From Sphingobacterium thalpophilum (GTDB taxonomy: Bacteria; Bacteroidota; Bacteroidia; Sphingobacteriales; Sphingobacteriaceae), in contig CAMBMM010000004.1 in the NCBI GenBank assembly GCA_945868825.1, forward strand, positions 62,001 through 126,000: a stretch of DNA of 64,000 bases, read 5' to 3'. This document shows, one piece after another, positions 41,712-51,062 of the stretch. Below the pieces are notes generated by a model that searched no databases, had not been told where the DNA came from, and was given only the letters and a program-made list of their open reading frames with translations. Each line of letters starts with the position of its first letter. Position 1 is the first letter of the stretch. Made by a program: the position numbers and the translations under genes.

Positions 41712-42849
41712 TATTGCGTTTAGTCGCATTTTAGTTGGACTTCTGTTCATTTTCTCGGGCCTAATCAAAGCCAATGATCCGCTGGGATTTAGCTACAAAT
41801 TGGAAGAATATTTTGAGGTTTTTCACCTCACTGTTTTTAACGATTACGGCTCTTTAATTGCCATTTTTTTATGTGGTCTAGAGATTATATTAGGTGCGGC
41901 GCTTTTGTTAGGGATATATGCTAAAAAAGTAGCTTGGGGTCTATTTGGCCTTATTGTCTTCTTCACCTTTCTAACTTTCTACTCTGCCTATTTTAAAGTG
42001 GTTACTTCTTGCGGTTGTTTTGGCGATGCCATTCCGCTTACCCCATGGCAATCTTTTAGTAAAGATGTAGTCCTGTTCGTATTTATTCTGATTTTGTTCG
42101 TTTACCGCAGCCAAATAACACCACTTTTTAACAAAGCTACAATGCAGGCAAGTTTGGTAGGGCCACTTTGTATTATAGGATTTGGTGTTGGGTTTTTCAC
42201 CCTAAAATATGGGCCAGTGTTCGATTTCTTGCCCTATAAAATTGGCAACAACATTCCCCAATTGATGGTAGCACCTCCTGGCGCTCCGCAAGATGAATAC
42301 GAAATTCAATACACCTTAAAAAACAGTAAAACTAGTGCCATCAAGTCGCTCACCGATAAGGAATACCTAAAGCAGGAGGTTTGGAAAGATAGTACGTGGG
42401 TAATTATAGGCGATCCGGAATCTAAATTGATTAAGAAAGGCTACGAGGTAAAAATAAAGGATTTAAAAATTGTCGACCCTGCTGGTGAAGATTTCACCAA
42501 GCTTATTCTGGAGTATCCCGACTACCAGTTTATTGTTGTGGCCTATGAGTTAAAAAATGCCGACCGCTATGCTTTGAAACGAATAAACGAGGTGAATAAA
42601 ACCTTGGCCCAGCAATTTAGGATTCCTACCATCATTTTAACCGCATCTTCTATTGCCGAATCGTACGAGTTGAACCGAGTATTGTTCCTCGATTTTCCTT
42701 TTTTCTTTGCCGATGCCGTGCCTTTAAAAAGTATGGTTAGGGCCAACCCGGGTATTTTGTTGCTTAAAAACGGGGTAGTAATAAATAAATGGCATTTCCG
42801 TAGGTTCCCCTCTGCAGAGCAACTACGCAATACCTATTTCAAAAAATAA
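41698..42849 (+). CDS. DoxX/MauE-like membrane protein, BT_3928 family
   Basis: 383 aa. Four transmembrane segments in the first 150 residues with the DoxX-type start RILVGLLFIFSGLIKANDPLG and a CGCFGD motif near 111. A fifth helix near 160-175 is followed by a long soluble domain ending in LLKNGVVINKWHFRRFPS, like the tail of a thioredoxin fold. This architecture is found in many Bacteroidota. A role in quinone- or thiol-linked redox chemistry is plausible but unproven. It overlaps DUF1599 by 14 nt and precedes aroK by 11 nt. Confidence 0.8.
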   Translation: MKKFSIAFSRILVGLLFIFSGLIKANDPLGFSYKLEEYFEVFHLTVFNDYGSLIAIFLCGLEIILGAALLLGIYAKKVAWGLFGLIVFFTFLTFYSAYFKVVTSCGCFGDAIPLTPWQSFSKDVVLFVFILILFVYRSQITPLFNKATMQASLVGPLCIIGFGVGFFTLKYGPVFDFLPYKIGNNIPQLMVAPPGAPQDEYEIQYTLKNSKTSAIKSLTDKEYLKQEVWKDSTWVIIGDPESKLIKKGYEVKIKDLKIVDPAGEDFTKLILEYPDYQFIVVAYELKNADRYALKRINEVNKTLAQQFRIPTIILTASSIAESYELNRVLFLDFPFFFADAVPLKSMVRANPGILLLKNGVVINKWHFRRFPSAEQLRNTYFKK

Positions 42850-42860
42850 GCCTTTTCTTA

Positions 42861-43373
42861 ATGAGAATATATTTAGTTGGATTTATGGGTAGTGGTAAAA
42901 CCACTTTTGGGCGAAAATTGGCACAAAAGCTTGGCTATACTTTTGCCGATTTAGACGAACGTTTAGCTGCTCAGAGTGGCAAAACCATTCCAGAACTATT
43001 TGCCAATTTAGGCGAAGCCGAGTTTCGAAAATTAGAGCAAGAAGTACTGCACCAAACCATAGCCGATGCCGATGTAGTGGTTTCTACTGGTGGCGGAACG
43101 CCTTGTTTTTTCGATAATATGGCTTGGATGAATACGCAGGGTAAAACCGTATACATGCATTTAGATGCAAAGGCCTTGGCCAACCGCTTGGAGCATGCCA
43201 AATCGCCTAGACCATTGTTGGCCGGAAGAAACGGAGAAGAATTGCTACATTTTATTGAGGGGAAGTTAGCCGAGCGCCAAGCTTTTTATCAGCAAGCAAA
43301 TATGATGGTAAGTGGCATTGATTTAACGCCCGAAAAACTATTGGTTTACTTAGAAGCTGCTCAGGTCAGGTAA
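42861..43373 (+). CDS. aroK: Shikimate kinase
   Basis: 170 aa. Phosphorylates shikimate in aromatic amino acid synthesis. Walker A GFMGSGKTTFG (residues 7-17), DLDERL near 34 (shikimate-binding Asp), FRKLEQEVL near 57, STGGGTPCF near 76, and RPLL lid Arg near 114. Third gene of a likely operon DUF1599-DoxX-aroK. It converges with the phosphoribosyltransferase gene, overlapping 13 nt. Confidence 0.95.
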   Translation: MRIYLVGFMGSGKTTFGRKLAQKLGYTFADLDERLAAQSGKTIPELFANLGEAEFRKLEQEVLHQTIADADVVVSTGGGTPCFFDNMAWMNTQGKTVYMHLDAKALANRLEHAKSPRPLLAGRNGEELLHFIEGKLAERQAFYQQANMMVSGIDLTPEKLLVYLEAAQVR

Positions 43374-43870
43374 ACAGCGTCTTCTTCACCTGGACTATCT
43401 AAAACCACCAAAACATGTTCTTTTAATACCGTAGCCAATTGCAAGCCTGTATAATCTGGTGCAACCGGGAAACGACGGTGGCTGCGATCTACCAATACCA
43501 CGGTACGTATTTTTTTTAGTGGAATATTTAAGAAATAGGCCAAACCATACACCAAGGTACGGCCGCTGTTTAATACATCATCTACCAAAATAACCGCCCG
43601 ATTTTCTACCTCGTTTAAAGGCACATTGGCACTGGCTTGTAAATGGTGGCTGTCTTTATCCAACTCAATGCTCATGAGCGTTACGTTTATGGAAGATATT
43701 TTTTCCAACACCTTTTTTAGCCGCTGAGCCACCGTAAAACCACGGTTCAAAATACCGGCCAATACCAGTTCCTTTTCTTCTAAATTATCCTCCAAAATTT
43801 GATACGCTATGCGTTCAATTTTTTGTTGAATTTGTTTTTGATTAAGAATAAGTACTTTTTTTTCGCTCAT
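43361..43870 (-). CDS. PyrR-like phosphoribosyltransferase
   Basis: 169 aa. Type I phosphoribosyltransferase with the PRPP-binding motif AVILVDDVLNSGRTLVYG near 94-111 and a flexible-loop region before it. LVDRSHRRFPVAPDYTGL resembles PyrR, the pyr attenuator/uracil phosphoribosyltransferase, but family members in Bacteroidota need not regulate RNA. No pyr genes are adjacent. It is the last gene of the minus-strand run from kbl. Confidence 0.82.
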   Translation of the reverse strand: MSEKKVLILNQKQIQQKIERIAYQILEDNLEEKELVLAGILNRGFTVAQRLKKVLEKISSINVTLMSIELDKDSHHLQASANVPLNEVENRAVILVDDVLNSGRTLVYGLAYFLNIPLKKIRTVVLVDRSHRRFPVAPDYTGLQLATVLKEHVLVVLDSPGEEDAVYLT

Positions 43871-43900
43871 GATTTTGCAATGCTGAATTCTAAGATACGT

Positions 43901-44299
43901 TTATTTGGGATAGGGATAAAACACGAAATTGGCACCTTCTGGTACAATTACAAATAGGCACATAAAATGTTGCGAATTTTTAAACTGCTCCATAAAGGCT
44001 TGTTTTTTAGCTGCCTTAATAATACCTTTTTCTACAAATTCTTCTAGGGTAGATGCATTTATGCTCCAGCCGGTATGCAATTCTTCCTTATCTAAAATTG
44101 GTTCACCCACACTTACTTCGTGTTGGTGGGCTACAAAAATGGGGTAGGCAGAAAGACCTTCTACCATAATTTCGGTCGAAATTTCTTTAATAGATTCGGC
44201 AAAAAACTTTAAGTCGGCCTCTAAACTTTTTAGTGGACTTTCTTTCGGCTTGGCCGCTTGGCTTTCCCCATCTGGGTTTAATAATTCTTCTGGATTCAT
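43901..44299 (-). CDS. Conserved hypothetical protein, 132 aa
   Basis: I do not recognise a named family. An acidic, charged N-terminus (NPEELLNPDGESQ) is followed by a compact mixed alpha/beta domain: KEISTEIMVEGLSAYPIFVAH, an HTGWSINASTLEEFVEKGII segment, and a C-terminal hydrophobic strand pair FMCLFVIVPEGANFVFYPY. No signal peptide or membrane helix, so cytoplasmic. Its start overlaps the rlmD stop by 4 nt (ATGA), so expression is coupled to that rRNA methyltransferase. It is of a size and kind conserved among Bacteroidota. Confidence 0.75.
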   Translation of the reverse strand: MNPEELLNPDGESQAAKPKESPLKSLEADLKFFAESIKEISTEIMVEGLSAYPIFVAHQHEVSVGEPILDKEELHTGWSINASTLEEFVEKGIIKAAKKQAFMEQFKNSQHFMCLFVIVPEGANFVFYPYPK

Positions 44300-45705
44300 T
44301 TTTTTAATACCAATAAAACCACATTTTCTACGTGTTGGGTTTGTGGGAACATATCAACCGGGCGAATTCTGCTCACGGTATATTTTTCTTGTAATAAAGC
44401 AATATCTCGGGCTTGGGTAGCGGCATTGCAACTTACATATACAATTTTTTCGGCTTCCATTTCTAGTAAACGGGCAACCACATCGGGGTGCATACCGGCC
44501 CGTGGCGGATCGGTGATTACTACATCGGCTTTGCCATGCTCTGCAATAAAGTCGGGCGTTAAAATATCTTTCATATCGCCGGCATAGAATTCGGCATTGG
44601 TTATTTGGTTGAGCTCTGCATTCGCTTTGGCATCTTCAATAGCCGTGGGCACATATTCTACGCCAATTACTTTTTTCACTTTTTGGGCTACAAATTGGGC
44701 AATAGTGCCAGCCCCAGTATATAAATCATATACCAATTCATTGCCTTTTAAATCAGCAAAATCTCGGGTAATTTTATACAACTCATAGGCTTGTGCCGAA
44801 TTGGTTTGGTAGAAAGATTTGGCACCAATTTTAAATTTAAGACCTTCCATTTCTTCGAAAATATGATCAAGACCATTGAAAATAACAATTTCTTGATCGA
44901 AGATGGTATCGTTTTTCTTTTGGTTTTCGATGTATAATAAGGAAGTAATTTCTGGAAAACTATCCTTTAAATGAGTCATTAAGCCCTTAATTTCTTTTTT
45001 ATTGACATAGGCAAACACCACAATAACCATAATTTCGCCAGTAGAGCTGGTGCGTATAATAAGGTTACGCAAAGCGCCTTCATGTTGGCGTAAATCGTAA
45101 AAAGAGAATTCGTTTTTTAGCGCATATTCCCGCACCGAATTGCGAATGGCATTCGATGGATTGGCTTGCAGGTAGCAATGCTCAATTTCTAAAATCTTAT
45201 CGAAACGACCAGGTACGTGAAAGCCCAAGGCATCCATACTCAAGTCGTCGCGGTTGGCCATATCGTTTTCATCCAACCAACGTTTGTTGGAAAAAGTAAA
45301 CTCTAATTTGTTTCTATAGTATTGCGTTTCGGCAGAACCTAAAATGGGCTCGGCGCTAGTGGTATTTACACCGCCCAAACGTTCTAGGGCATCTAATACT
45401 GTTTTTTGTTTGAAACGGGTTTGGGCTTCGTAGCTTAAATGTTGCCACTTACATCCTCCGCAGGTGCCAAAATGGGCACAAAATGGTTCGGTTCTGTCGG
45501 CAGAGTGTTGTTTAAAGGCGGTAATTTTCGCTTCTGCCAAATTTTTCTTTACTCGGGTTATTTCTATATCTACCACATCGCCGGGAACGGCTTTATCAAT
45601 AAATATCACTAAATCTTGGTGTTTGCCCACTCCCTTGCCTTGTTCGGCAATATCTATTATGGTAATATTTTCTAGGAACTGAATCTCGGCAGGCACTTTC
45701 TTCAT
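44296..45705 (-). CDS. rlmD: 23S rRNA (uracil-C5)-methyltransferase, RlmD/RumA family
   Basis: About 469 aa from ATG 45705 (MKKVPAEIQFLENIT). N-terminal TRAM domain; iron-sulfur cysteines CAHFGTCGGCKW near 79-90 plus a fourth in IEHCYL; SAM-binding DLYTGAGTIAQF near 330; catalytic TDPPRAGMHPDV near 400; and YVSCNAATQARD near 426 with the nucleophilic Cys. A TTG codon at 45714 extends the frame, but it lies inside the -7 box TAATTTTG, so the ATG is preferred. Exact target (U1939 or another site) is by family. Confidence 0.92.
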   Translation of the reverse strand: MKKVPAEIQFLENITIIDIAEQGKGVGKHQDLVIFIDKAVPGDVVDIEITRVKKNLAEAKITAFKQHSADRTEPFCAHFGTCGGCKWQHLSYEAQTRFKQKTVLDALERLGGVNTTSAEPILGSAETQYYRNKLEFTFSNKRWLDENDMANRDDLSMDALGFHVPGRFDKILEIEHCYLQANPSNAIRNSVREYALKNEFSFYDLRQHEGALRNLIIRTSSTGEIMVIVVFAYVNKKEIKGLMTHLKDSFPEITSLLYIENQKKNDTIFDQEIVIFNGLDHIFEEMEGLKFKIGAKSFYQTNSAQAYELYKITRDFADLKGNELVYDLYTGAGTIAQFVAQKVKKVIGVEYVPTAIEDAKANAELNQITNAEFYAGDMKDILTPDFIAEHGKADVVITDPPRAGMHPDVVARLLEMEAEKIVYVSCNAATQARDIALLQEKYTVSRIRPVDMFPQTQHVENVVLLVLKK

Positions 45706-45711
45706 AGCCGC

Positions 45712-45719
45712 CAAAATTA
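45712..45719 (-). promoter_or_regulatory. -7 element TAATTTTG of rlmD, 6 nt from the start codon
   Basis: Exact TAnnTTTG match on the minus strand. Its TTG is the start codon of the longest ORF, but the box ends 6 nt before ATG 45705, which predicts an almost leaderless mRNA. Confidence 0.55.
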
Positions 45720-45751
45720 CGGTTTAAATCTCGATGTGGAAAGGGGAAAAC

Positions 45752-46168
45752 TTAATTCGTAACCATCAAATACAAACTATTTGCCGTTACCTGATAGCTT
45801 TTTAAGCTTTTGGTTGCTGGGGCTTTTACCGGAGTACCATCAAATAACGAAAATTTGGCACCACTACAGGGGTCGGTTACCGTAAGGCTTGGGTTATCTA
45901 GCGTAACGGCGCATTTACTTTGAGGATTTACAGAACTGCAGCGGTCGTAGGCCACGTACACATTATCAGATCTGCGGTAAATAATAATACCAGCTACACC
46001 GTGCCCACTGATTACTACGGCACCGCCGGGTCCATTGAGTGCACTAATGCTGGGGTCATTTATTGGAACGGTGTAGTTTACATATACATCGGGTATGTAG
46101 GTGCCATCATCTTTTCCACAGCTTAAAAGCAGCAAAATAGATAGGGCTAATACGCTCCAAAATTTCAT
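45752..46168 (-). CDS. Lipoprotein with degenerate Rieske-like domain
   Basis: 138 aa. A lipoprotein signal (SVLALSILLLLSC, Cys near 17) is followed by a small beta domain. It has the Rieske layout (YRRSDNVYVAYDRCSS, then VTDPCSGAKFSLFDGTPVKAPATKSLKSY) but lacks the His residues that, with Cys, hold the 2Fe-2S cluster. The cysteines left may form disulfides. It starts 2 nt after the pheS stop, so it is cotranscribed with pheS. Function unknown; such dead-Rieske lipoproteins recur in Bacteroidota. Confidence 0.75.
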   Translation of the reverse strand: MKFWSVLALSILLLLSCGKDDGTYIPDVYVNYTVPINDPSISALNGPGGAVVISGHGVAGIIIYRRSDNVYVAYDRCSSVNPQSKCAVTLDNPSLTVTDPCSGAKFSLFDGTPVKAPATKSLKSYQVTANSLYLMVTN

Positions 46169-46170
46169 GT

Positions 46171-47205
46171 TTAGCTAATTTCTGATTGAAATTGTTTTAA
46201 GAAACGCACATCGTTCTCGGAGAATAAACGCAAATCTTTAATCTCATATTTTAGGTTGGTTATGCGTTCTATACCCATCCCAAACGCAAAGCCGGTATAT
46301 TTTTTTGAATCGATGCCGCAGTTTTCTAATACATTCGGATCGACCATACCACAACCTAAAATTTCTACCCAACCCGAACCTTTACACATGTTGCAACCGA
46401 CACCTTTACAGATACTGCAAGAGATATCCATTTCGGCCGAGGGTTCGGTAAATGGGAAGTATGATGGACGGAAACGGACCTGGGTGCCTTCGCCGTATAA
46501 TTCTTGTACAAAATAAAATAAGGTTTGTTTTAAATCGGCAAAGGATACGTTTTCATCTACATATAAACCCTCAATTTGGTGGAAAAAGCAGTGTGCACGA
46601 GCCGAAATGGCTTCGTTTCGGTAAACACGGCCGGGCATAATAGATCGGAAAGGTGGTTTGCCTTGTTCCATCATACGTACTTGTACCGATGAAGTGTGGG
46701 TACGTAAAGCGATATCGCCTTTTTCGCCCCCTTTTTTAATAAAAAAGGTATCCTGCATGTCTCTTGCCGGATGTTCTTCGGGGAAATTTAACGCAGAAAA
46801 GTTATGCCAATCGTCTTCAATTTCTGGGCCTTCGGCTACAATGAAGCCTAATTTTTTAAATATTTCTACAATTTCACGGCGCACCAATTGCAAAGGGTGG
46901 CGGGCGCCCAATTCTATACCTTCACCCGGTAGGGTTAAGTCGGTGTCTAATTTTTGGGTGCTTGCACTCGATTCAAATTGCGCTTTGCAAGCTTCGAATT
47001 TTGCTTCGGCTACTTGCTTAAATTCGTTTAATACTTTACCAAATACTCGTTTTTCTTCTGGTCCTACCGATTTAAATTCATCAAACAGGTCTTTAATAAT
47101 GCCTTTGGTACCCAAAAATTTGATACGGAAACTTTCTACCTCCTCGGCAGTGCCAGGTGTAAATTGATTGATTTCGGCTGTGTATTGGTCGAGTTTTGCT
47201 TGCAT
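46171..47205 (-). CDS. pheS: Phenylalanine-tRNA ligase alpha subunit
   Basis: 344 aa. Class II synthetase catalytic subunit; pairs with PheT, whose gene is not here. Coiled-coil N-terminus; motif 2 around MPGRVYRNEAISARAHCFFH; motif 3 GFAFGMGIERI near 316-326. A cysteine-rich insertion (SCSICKGVGCNMCKGSGW near 270-287, then LGCG) could hold a metal; similar insertions occur in PheS of several phyla. Located 41 nt downstream of kbl on the same strand. Confidence 0.95.
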   Translation of the reverse strand: MQAKLDQYTAEINQFTPGTAEEVESFRIKFLGTKGIIKDLFDEFKSVGPEEKRVFGKVLNEFKQVAEAKFEACKAQFESSASTQKLDTDLTLPGEGIELGARHPLQLVRREIVEIFKKLGFIVAEGPEIEDDWHNFSALNFPEEHPARDMQDTFFIKKGGEKGDIALRTHTSSVQVRMMEQGKPPFRSIMPGRVYRNEAISARAHCFFHQIEGLYVDENVSFADLKQTLFYFVQELYGEGTQVRFRPSYFPFTEPSAEMDISCSICKGVGCNMCKGSGWVEILGCGMVDPNVLENCGIDSKKYTGFAFGMGIERITNLKYEIKDLRLFSENDVRFLKQFQSEIS

Positions 47206-47246
47206 TGTTTGGTATAAATTTTTGGTTAAAGCCCAAAATAACAGTT

Positions 47247-48437
47247 TTATTTAATAACCCCCAACTCTTTACCCACTTTGGTAAAGGCTGCAATGGCTTT
47301 GTCGAGCTGTGCTTGTTCGTGGGCTGCAGATAATTGTACCCGAATACGAGCTTTGCCCTGGGCAACTACAGGGTAGTAAAACCCGATGACGTAAATGCCT
47401 TCTTCGAGCATGCGGGCTGCAAAGGTTTGCGCTAGTTTGGCATCGTAAAGCATTACGGGTACAATAGGATGCACGCCGGGTTTAATATCGAAACCTGCTT
47501 CGGTCATTTTGCTTCGGAAATACTGGGTATTGAACTCCAATTTATCGCGTAGTTCGGTGGTTTCGCTCAGCATATCTAATACCGCAATAGAACCGCCTAC
47601 GATCGAAGGAGCCAAGGTGTTTGAAAACAAATAAGGACGAGAGCGTTGGCGCAATAAATCGATTATTTCTTTACGTCCGGAAGTAAATCCGCCGGAGGCG
47701 CCACCTAGGGCTTTGCCTAAAGTACCTGTAATAATATCAATTTGACTCATTACCCCGTGGTGTTCGTGGGTACCGCGACCGGTTTTTCCTAAAAAGCCCG
47801 AGCAGTGACATTCATCAATCATGACCAAGGCTTGGTATTGTTCGGCCAAGGCGCAAATTTTATCTAATTGGGCAATGGTGCCATCCATAGAGAAAGTGCC
47901 ATCGGTTACAATAATGCGGTGGCGTAGGTTTTGAGTGGCTTGTAATTGTACTTCCAAATCGGCCATATCATCGTGTTTGTAGCGGTAGCGTTGGGCTTTG
48001 CACAAACGTACCCCATCAATAATAGAGGCGTGGTTTAATTCATCCGAAATAATGGCATCTTGTTCGTTAAATAACGGTTCAAAAACCCCTCCGTTGGCAT
48101 CAAAAGCGGCGGCGTATAAAATGGTGTCTTCGGTGCCTAAAAATTCTGAAATTTTGCGCTCCAATTCTTTGTGAATGTCTTGCGTGCCACATATGAAACG
48201 CACCGATGATAATCCGAAACCACGGCTATCAATGGTGGCTTTTGCAGCGGCTATTACCCGAGGATGGGAACTAAGACCTAAATAATTGTTTGCACAAAAA
48301 TTGAGTACATACTTGTTGCCCTCTACCGAAATTTCGGCTCCTTGCGCCGAAGTAATAATGCGTTCTTGTTTATATAAACCGGCTTCTTTAATGCTGCTCA
48401 GTTCTTGTTGTAAAACGGGTTGTAGGGTTTTGTACAT
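47247..48437 (-). CDS. kbl: Glycine C-acetyltransferase (2-amino-3-ketobutyrate CoA ligase)
   Basis: 396 aa PLP enzyme of threonine breakdown, converting 2-amino-3-oxobutyrate and CoA to glycine and acetyl-CoA. The PLP lysine is in [15 protein letters not shown] near 242-256. [16 protein letters not shown] near 47, [13 protein letters not shown] near 182 and [16 protein letters not shown] near 211 are typical. The alpha-oxoamine synthase family also holds BioF and serine palmitoyltransferase, but the motifs and full-length match favour Kbl. The glycine it makes could feed gcvP. No tdh in view. Confidence 0.92.
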   Translation of the reverse strand: MYKTLQPVLQQELSSIKEAGLYKQERIITSAQGAEISVEGNKYVLNFCANNYLGLSSHPRVIAAAKATIDSRGFGLSSVRFICGTQDIHKELERKISEFLGTEDTILYAAAFDANGGVFEPLFNEQDAIISDELNHASIIDGVRLCKAQRYRYKHDDMADLEVQLQATQNLRHRIIVTDGTFSMDGTIAQLDKICALAEQYQALVMIDECHCSGFLGKTGRGTHEHHGVMSQIDIITGTLGKALGGASGGFTSGRKEIIDLLRQRSRPYLFSNTLAPSIVGGSIAVLDMLSETTELRDKLEFNTQYFRSKMTEAGFDIKPGVHPIVPVMLYDAKLAQTFAARMLEEGIYVIGFYYPVVAQGKARIRVQLSAAHEQAQLDKAIAAFTKVGKELGVIK

Positions 48438-48558
48438 ACCTTTTTAATTGAAGCATAAAATTAAGCAATTCGGGTCGAATTTTTTTTATGTTTTTTTCAC
48501 AGTAGATGGTGCAACTCTTAAGAGATAAATTGCATCTTTACAATACCGTCAAAGATTC

Positions 48559-51015
48559 ATGAAACTACGCTGTCTACTCTTTTTTTTATTGCTAAGCCAA
48601 GCCCTATTTGGGCAAACGGTGCTCTTAAGCGGTAAAGTAACTGATACGAAAGGGCAGCCCATTTCTTTTGCTAGTGTGTATGTTAAAGGTACAACGGTGG
48701 GTACTTCTGCCAATTCAGAGGGTTTGTATCAATTACGAGTAAAGCAGGGCGCTTTAGAAGTAATGGTTAGAGCGGTTGGCTATAAGCAGTATAGTACTCT
48801 ACTTACACTTTCGGCCGATACTAAACTTAATTTTACCTTACAGCCCGAAGCCTATCAATTAAGTGATGTGGTAATTAAGGCTGATGTCGAAGATCCGGCT
48901 TATGCCATCATTCGCCAAGCCATAAAAAATCGCAAAACACATTTAACAGAGGTAAAAACTTATACGGCCGAGGTTTATATAAAGGGGATGCAAAAATTAT
49001 TGTCTGCTCCTAAAAAATTTATGGGTTTTAATATCGATGAATTGGGCAAGCAATTGGGCTTAGATTCTAACCGACGAGGAATTATTTACCTATCTGAATC
49101 TGAATCGAAATTAAGCTACCAACAACCAAATCAATACCGCGAAGAAATGGTTTCTTCTAAAACTTCGGGCAATAATAGGGCCTTCAGCTTTAACCGTGCT
49201 ACTGATTTAAAGGTAAATTTTTATGAGAATTATCAGAGTTGGGAAGGCTTGAGTTTACGCCCACTGGTATCGCCCATAGCCGAGGATGCTTTTTTATACT
49301 ATACCTATAAATTTTTGGGTAATACTGTAGAAAATGGTGAAATGGTGAATAAAATTCAGGTAATACCCAAAAGGGCTTCCGATCCGGTATTTCGTGGTAA
49401 CATTTACATTTTGGAAGATTCGTGGCGTATTTATAGTACCGACTTGTATTTGAGCAAAGATAATAACCTGAACTTTGTAGATACGTTGAAAATTAAGCAA
49501 GATTATATTCCAACAGGTGTCAATAGTTGGATGCCGGCTTCGGTAAAAATGGAGTTTAACGGCGGTTTTATGGGCTTTTCTTTTGGTGGGTATTTTGTAG
49601 CTGTATTTAAAAATTACCAATTAGAGCCTGCTTTCGAAAAAAATAATTTTAGAGAGGCACTTCGAATAACTAAAGAAGTAAATAAAAAAGATTCTACCTA
49701 TTGGGAACGATCGCGACCGATACCCCTTACCGAAGAGGAGGCCACCGACTATTTGAAAAAAGAAACACTGGCTACTAAACGAGAATCGAAATCGTATTTA
49801 GATTCTTTAGATAGCAAGAGTAATATCTTTAAACCGATGCGTTTTTTGGTAGGCTCTGGTTACACGCGTAGCAATCGTTTTAAAAAGCAATACTTGCGTA
49901 TTAATTCTTTATTACGTTCCGCATTTTACAATACGGTAGAAGGGTTTGGTGTAAACTTTGGGGCGGCTTATGTAAAGCAAATAGATAGTTTAAGCAATAA
50001 ATGGGTGCGCTATTCGGCCAACGTGCGTTATGGTTTTGCCAATCAATTAATTAATGCACACATCAAAGGTTCTTTGCCGGTGGGCAATGGTATATTCTCT
50101 TTTGCCTTAGGCTCTGACATACAGGATTTAAATCAGAGAGGCTCGGTAACGCCTAAGCAAAACAGCATTAGCTCTCTATTTTTTGAGCGTAACGATTTAA
50201 AATTGTATCATAATGTCTTTGCAAAATTGGGGCTTAGTGGCCGTATTTTGGGTAATGTGCGTACTTCTGCTTCGCTTGAGTTTGCTAGTAGAAAAAGTTT
50301 GGTGAACGCTAGTGCCTATCGAATAAACGATTTCGATGATAGAACGTTTAGTTCAAATAATCCGTTAAATCCTTCGCAGGATGTACCGCTTTTCCCGAAC
50401 AATCAATCGGTTAAATTGGAACTTCGGGCCAGTTATAATTTTAGCAACAAGTATGTAACCTATCCAACGGGTAAATATTACCAAGCTTCAAAGTACCCCA
50501 CTTTGGGCTTAAACTATGTACGCGGAATGAATGGATTTCTTTCATCTGATGTTCGCTACGATGTGTTAAGTTTTGATTTAACCAAATCAGATATTTCACT
50601 GGGATTTTATGGTAAATCTTCATTTTATGTTGCAGCCGGAAAATATCTCAATAATTCTTCAGTTTTCTTTCCAGATTACCAACATTTTACAGGCAATTTG
50701 CGTACAGCTTTTCAGGCCCAGCCTAATAGCTTTTTATTCTTAGATTACTATACCCACAGTACAGCCGGGCAATTTGTAGAAGCGCATGTTTCGCATAATT
50801 TTTCAGGATTTATTTTTAATAAAATTCCGCTCATTCGTAAATTAAAACTCCAGGAATTGGTAGGATTTAATTATTTAAAAACGCCTAATCTAGGTTATTA
50901 CAATGAATGGTATGCTGGCCTACAATGGCTAAATTTTAAGGTGTTTTACGGTCAATCGAACGATTTAAATCTGGCCAAAAATAGGGGCATTCGCATTGCT
51001 ATTGGGTTAAATTAA
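48559..51015 (+). CDS. DUF5686 outer-membrane protein with CarboxypepD_reg domain
   Basis: 818 aa. Signal peptide (CLLFFLLLSQALFGQ). A carboxypeptidase-regulatory-like beta domain (about 20-105: VLLSGKVTDTKGQPISFASV, RAVGYKQYSTLL) precedes the DUF5686 region (YAIIRQAIKNRKTH near 112). A C-terminal barrel-like part ends LAKNRGIRIAIGLN. The family is an abundant Bacteroidota outer-membrane type without an assigned substrate. No plug domain, so not a standard TonB receptor. Single gene; the GCATCTTTAC stretch upstream is at most a weak -7 candidate. Confidence 0.88.
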   Translation: MKLRCLLFFLLLSQALFGQTVLLSGKVTDTKGQPISFASVYVKGTTVGTSANSEGLYQLRVKQGALEVMVRAVGYKQYSTLLTLSADTKLNFTLQPEAYQLSDVVIKADVEDPAYAIIRQAIKNRKTHLTEVKTYTAEVYIKGMQKLLSAPKKFMGFNIDELGKQLGLDSNRRGIIYLSESESKLSYQQPNQYREEMVSSKTSGNNRAFSFNRATDLKVNFYENYQSWEGLSLRPLVSPIAEDAFLYYTYKFLGNTVENGEMVNKIQVIPKRASDPVFRGNIYILEDSWRIYSTDLYLSKDNNLNFVDTLKIKQDYIPTGVNSWMPASVKMEFNGGFMGFSFGGYFVAVFKNYQLEPAFEKNNFREALRITKEVNKKDSTYWERSRPIPLTEEEATDYLKKETLATKRESKSYLDSLDSKSNIFKPMRFLVGSGYTRSNRFKKQYLRINSLLRSAFYNTVEGFGVNFGAAYVKQIDSLSNKWVRYSANVRYGFANQLINAHIKGSLPVGNGIFSFALGSDIQDLNQRGSVTPKQNSISSLFFERNDLKLYHNVFAKLGLSGRILGNVRTSASLEFASRKSLVNASAYRINDFDDRTFSSNNPLNPSQDVPLFPNNQSVKLELRASYNFSNKYVTYPTGKYYQASKYPTLGLNYVRGMNGFLSSDVRYDVLSFDLTKSDISLGFYGKSSFYVAAGKYLNNSSVFFPDYQHFTGNLRTAFQAQPNSFLFLDYYTHSTAGQFVEAHVSHNFSGFIFNKIPLIRKLKLQELVGFNYLKTPNLGYYNEWYAGLQWLNFKVFYGQSNDLNLAKNRGIRIAIGLN

Positions 51016-51062
51016 TTTTTCTCTATTTCCAATAAATTTTATCGAGCTACGTTAAAAGGGGT

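Noticed and set aside
46658-47167. 169-codon plus-strand ORF inside pheS
   Set aside because: Antisense shadow of the pheS reading frame; no motif and no promoter.
48559-51015. Classical TonB-dependent receptor
   Set aside because: It has the CarboxypepD_reg domain but no plug domain; the pattern matches DUF5686.
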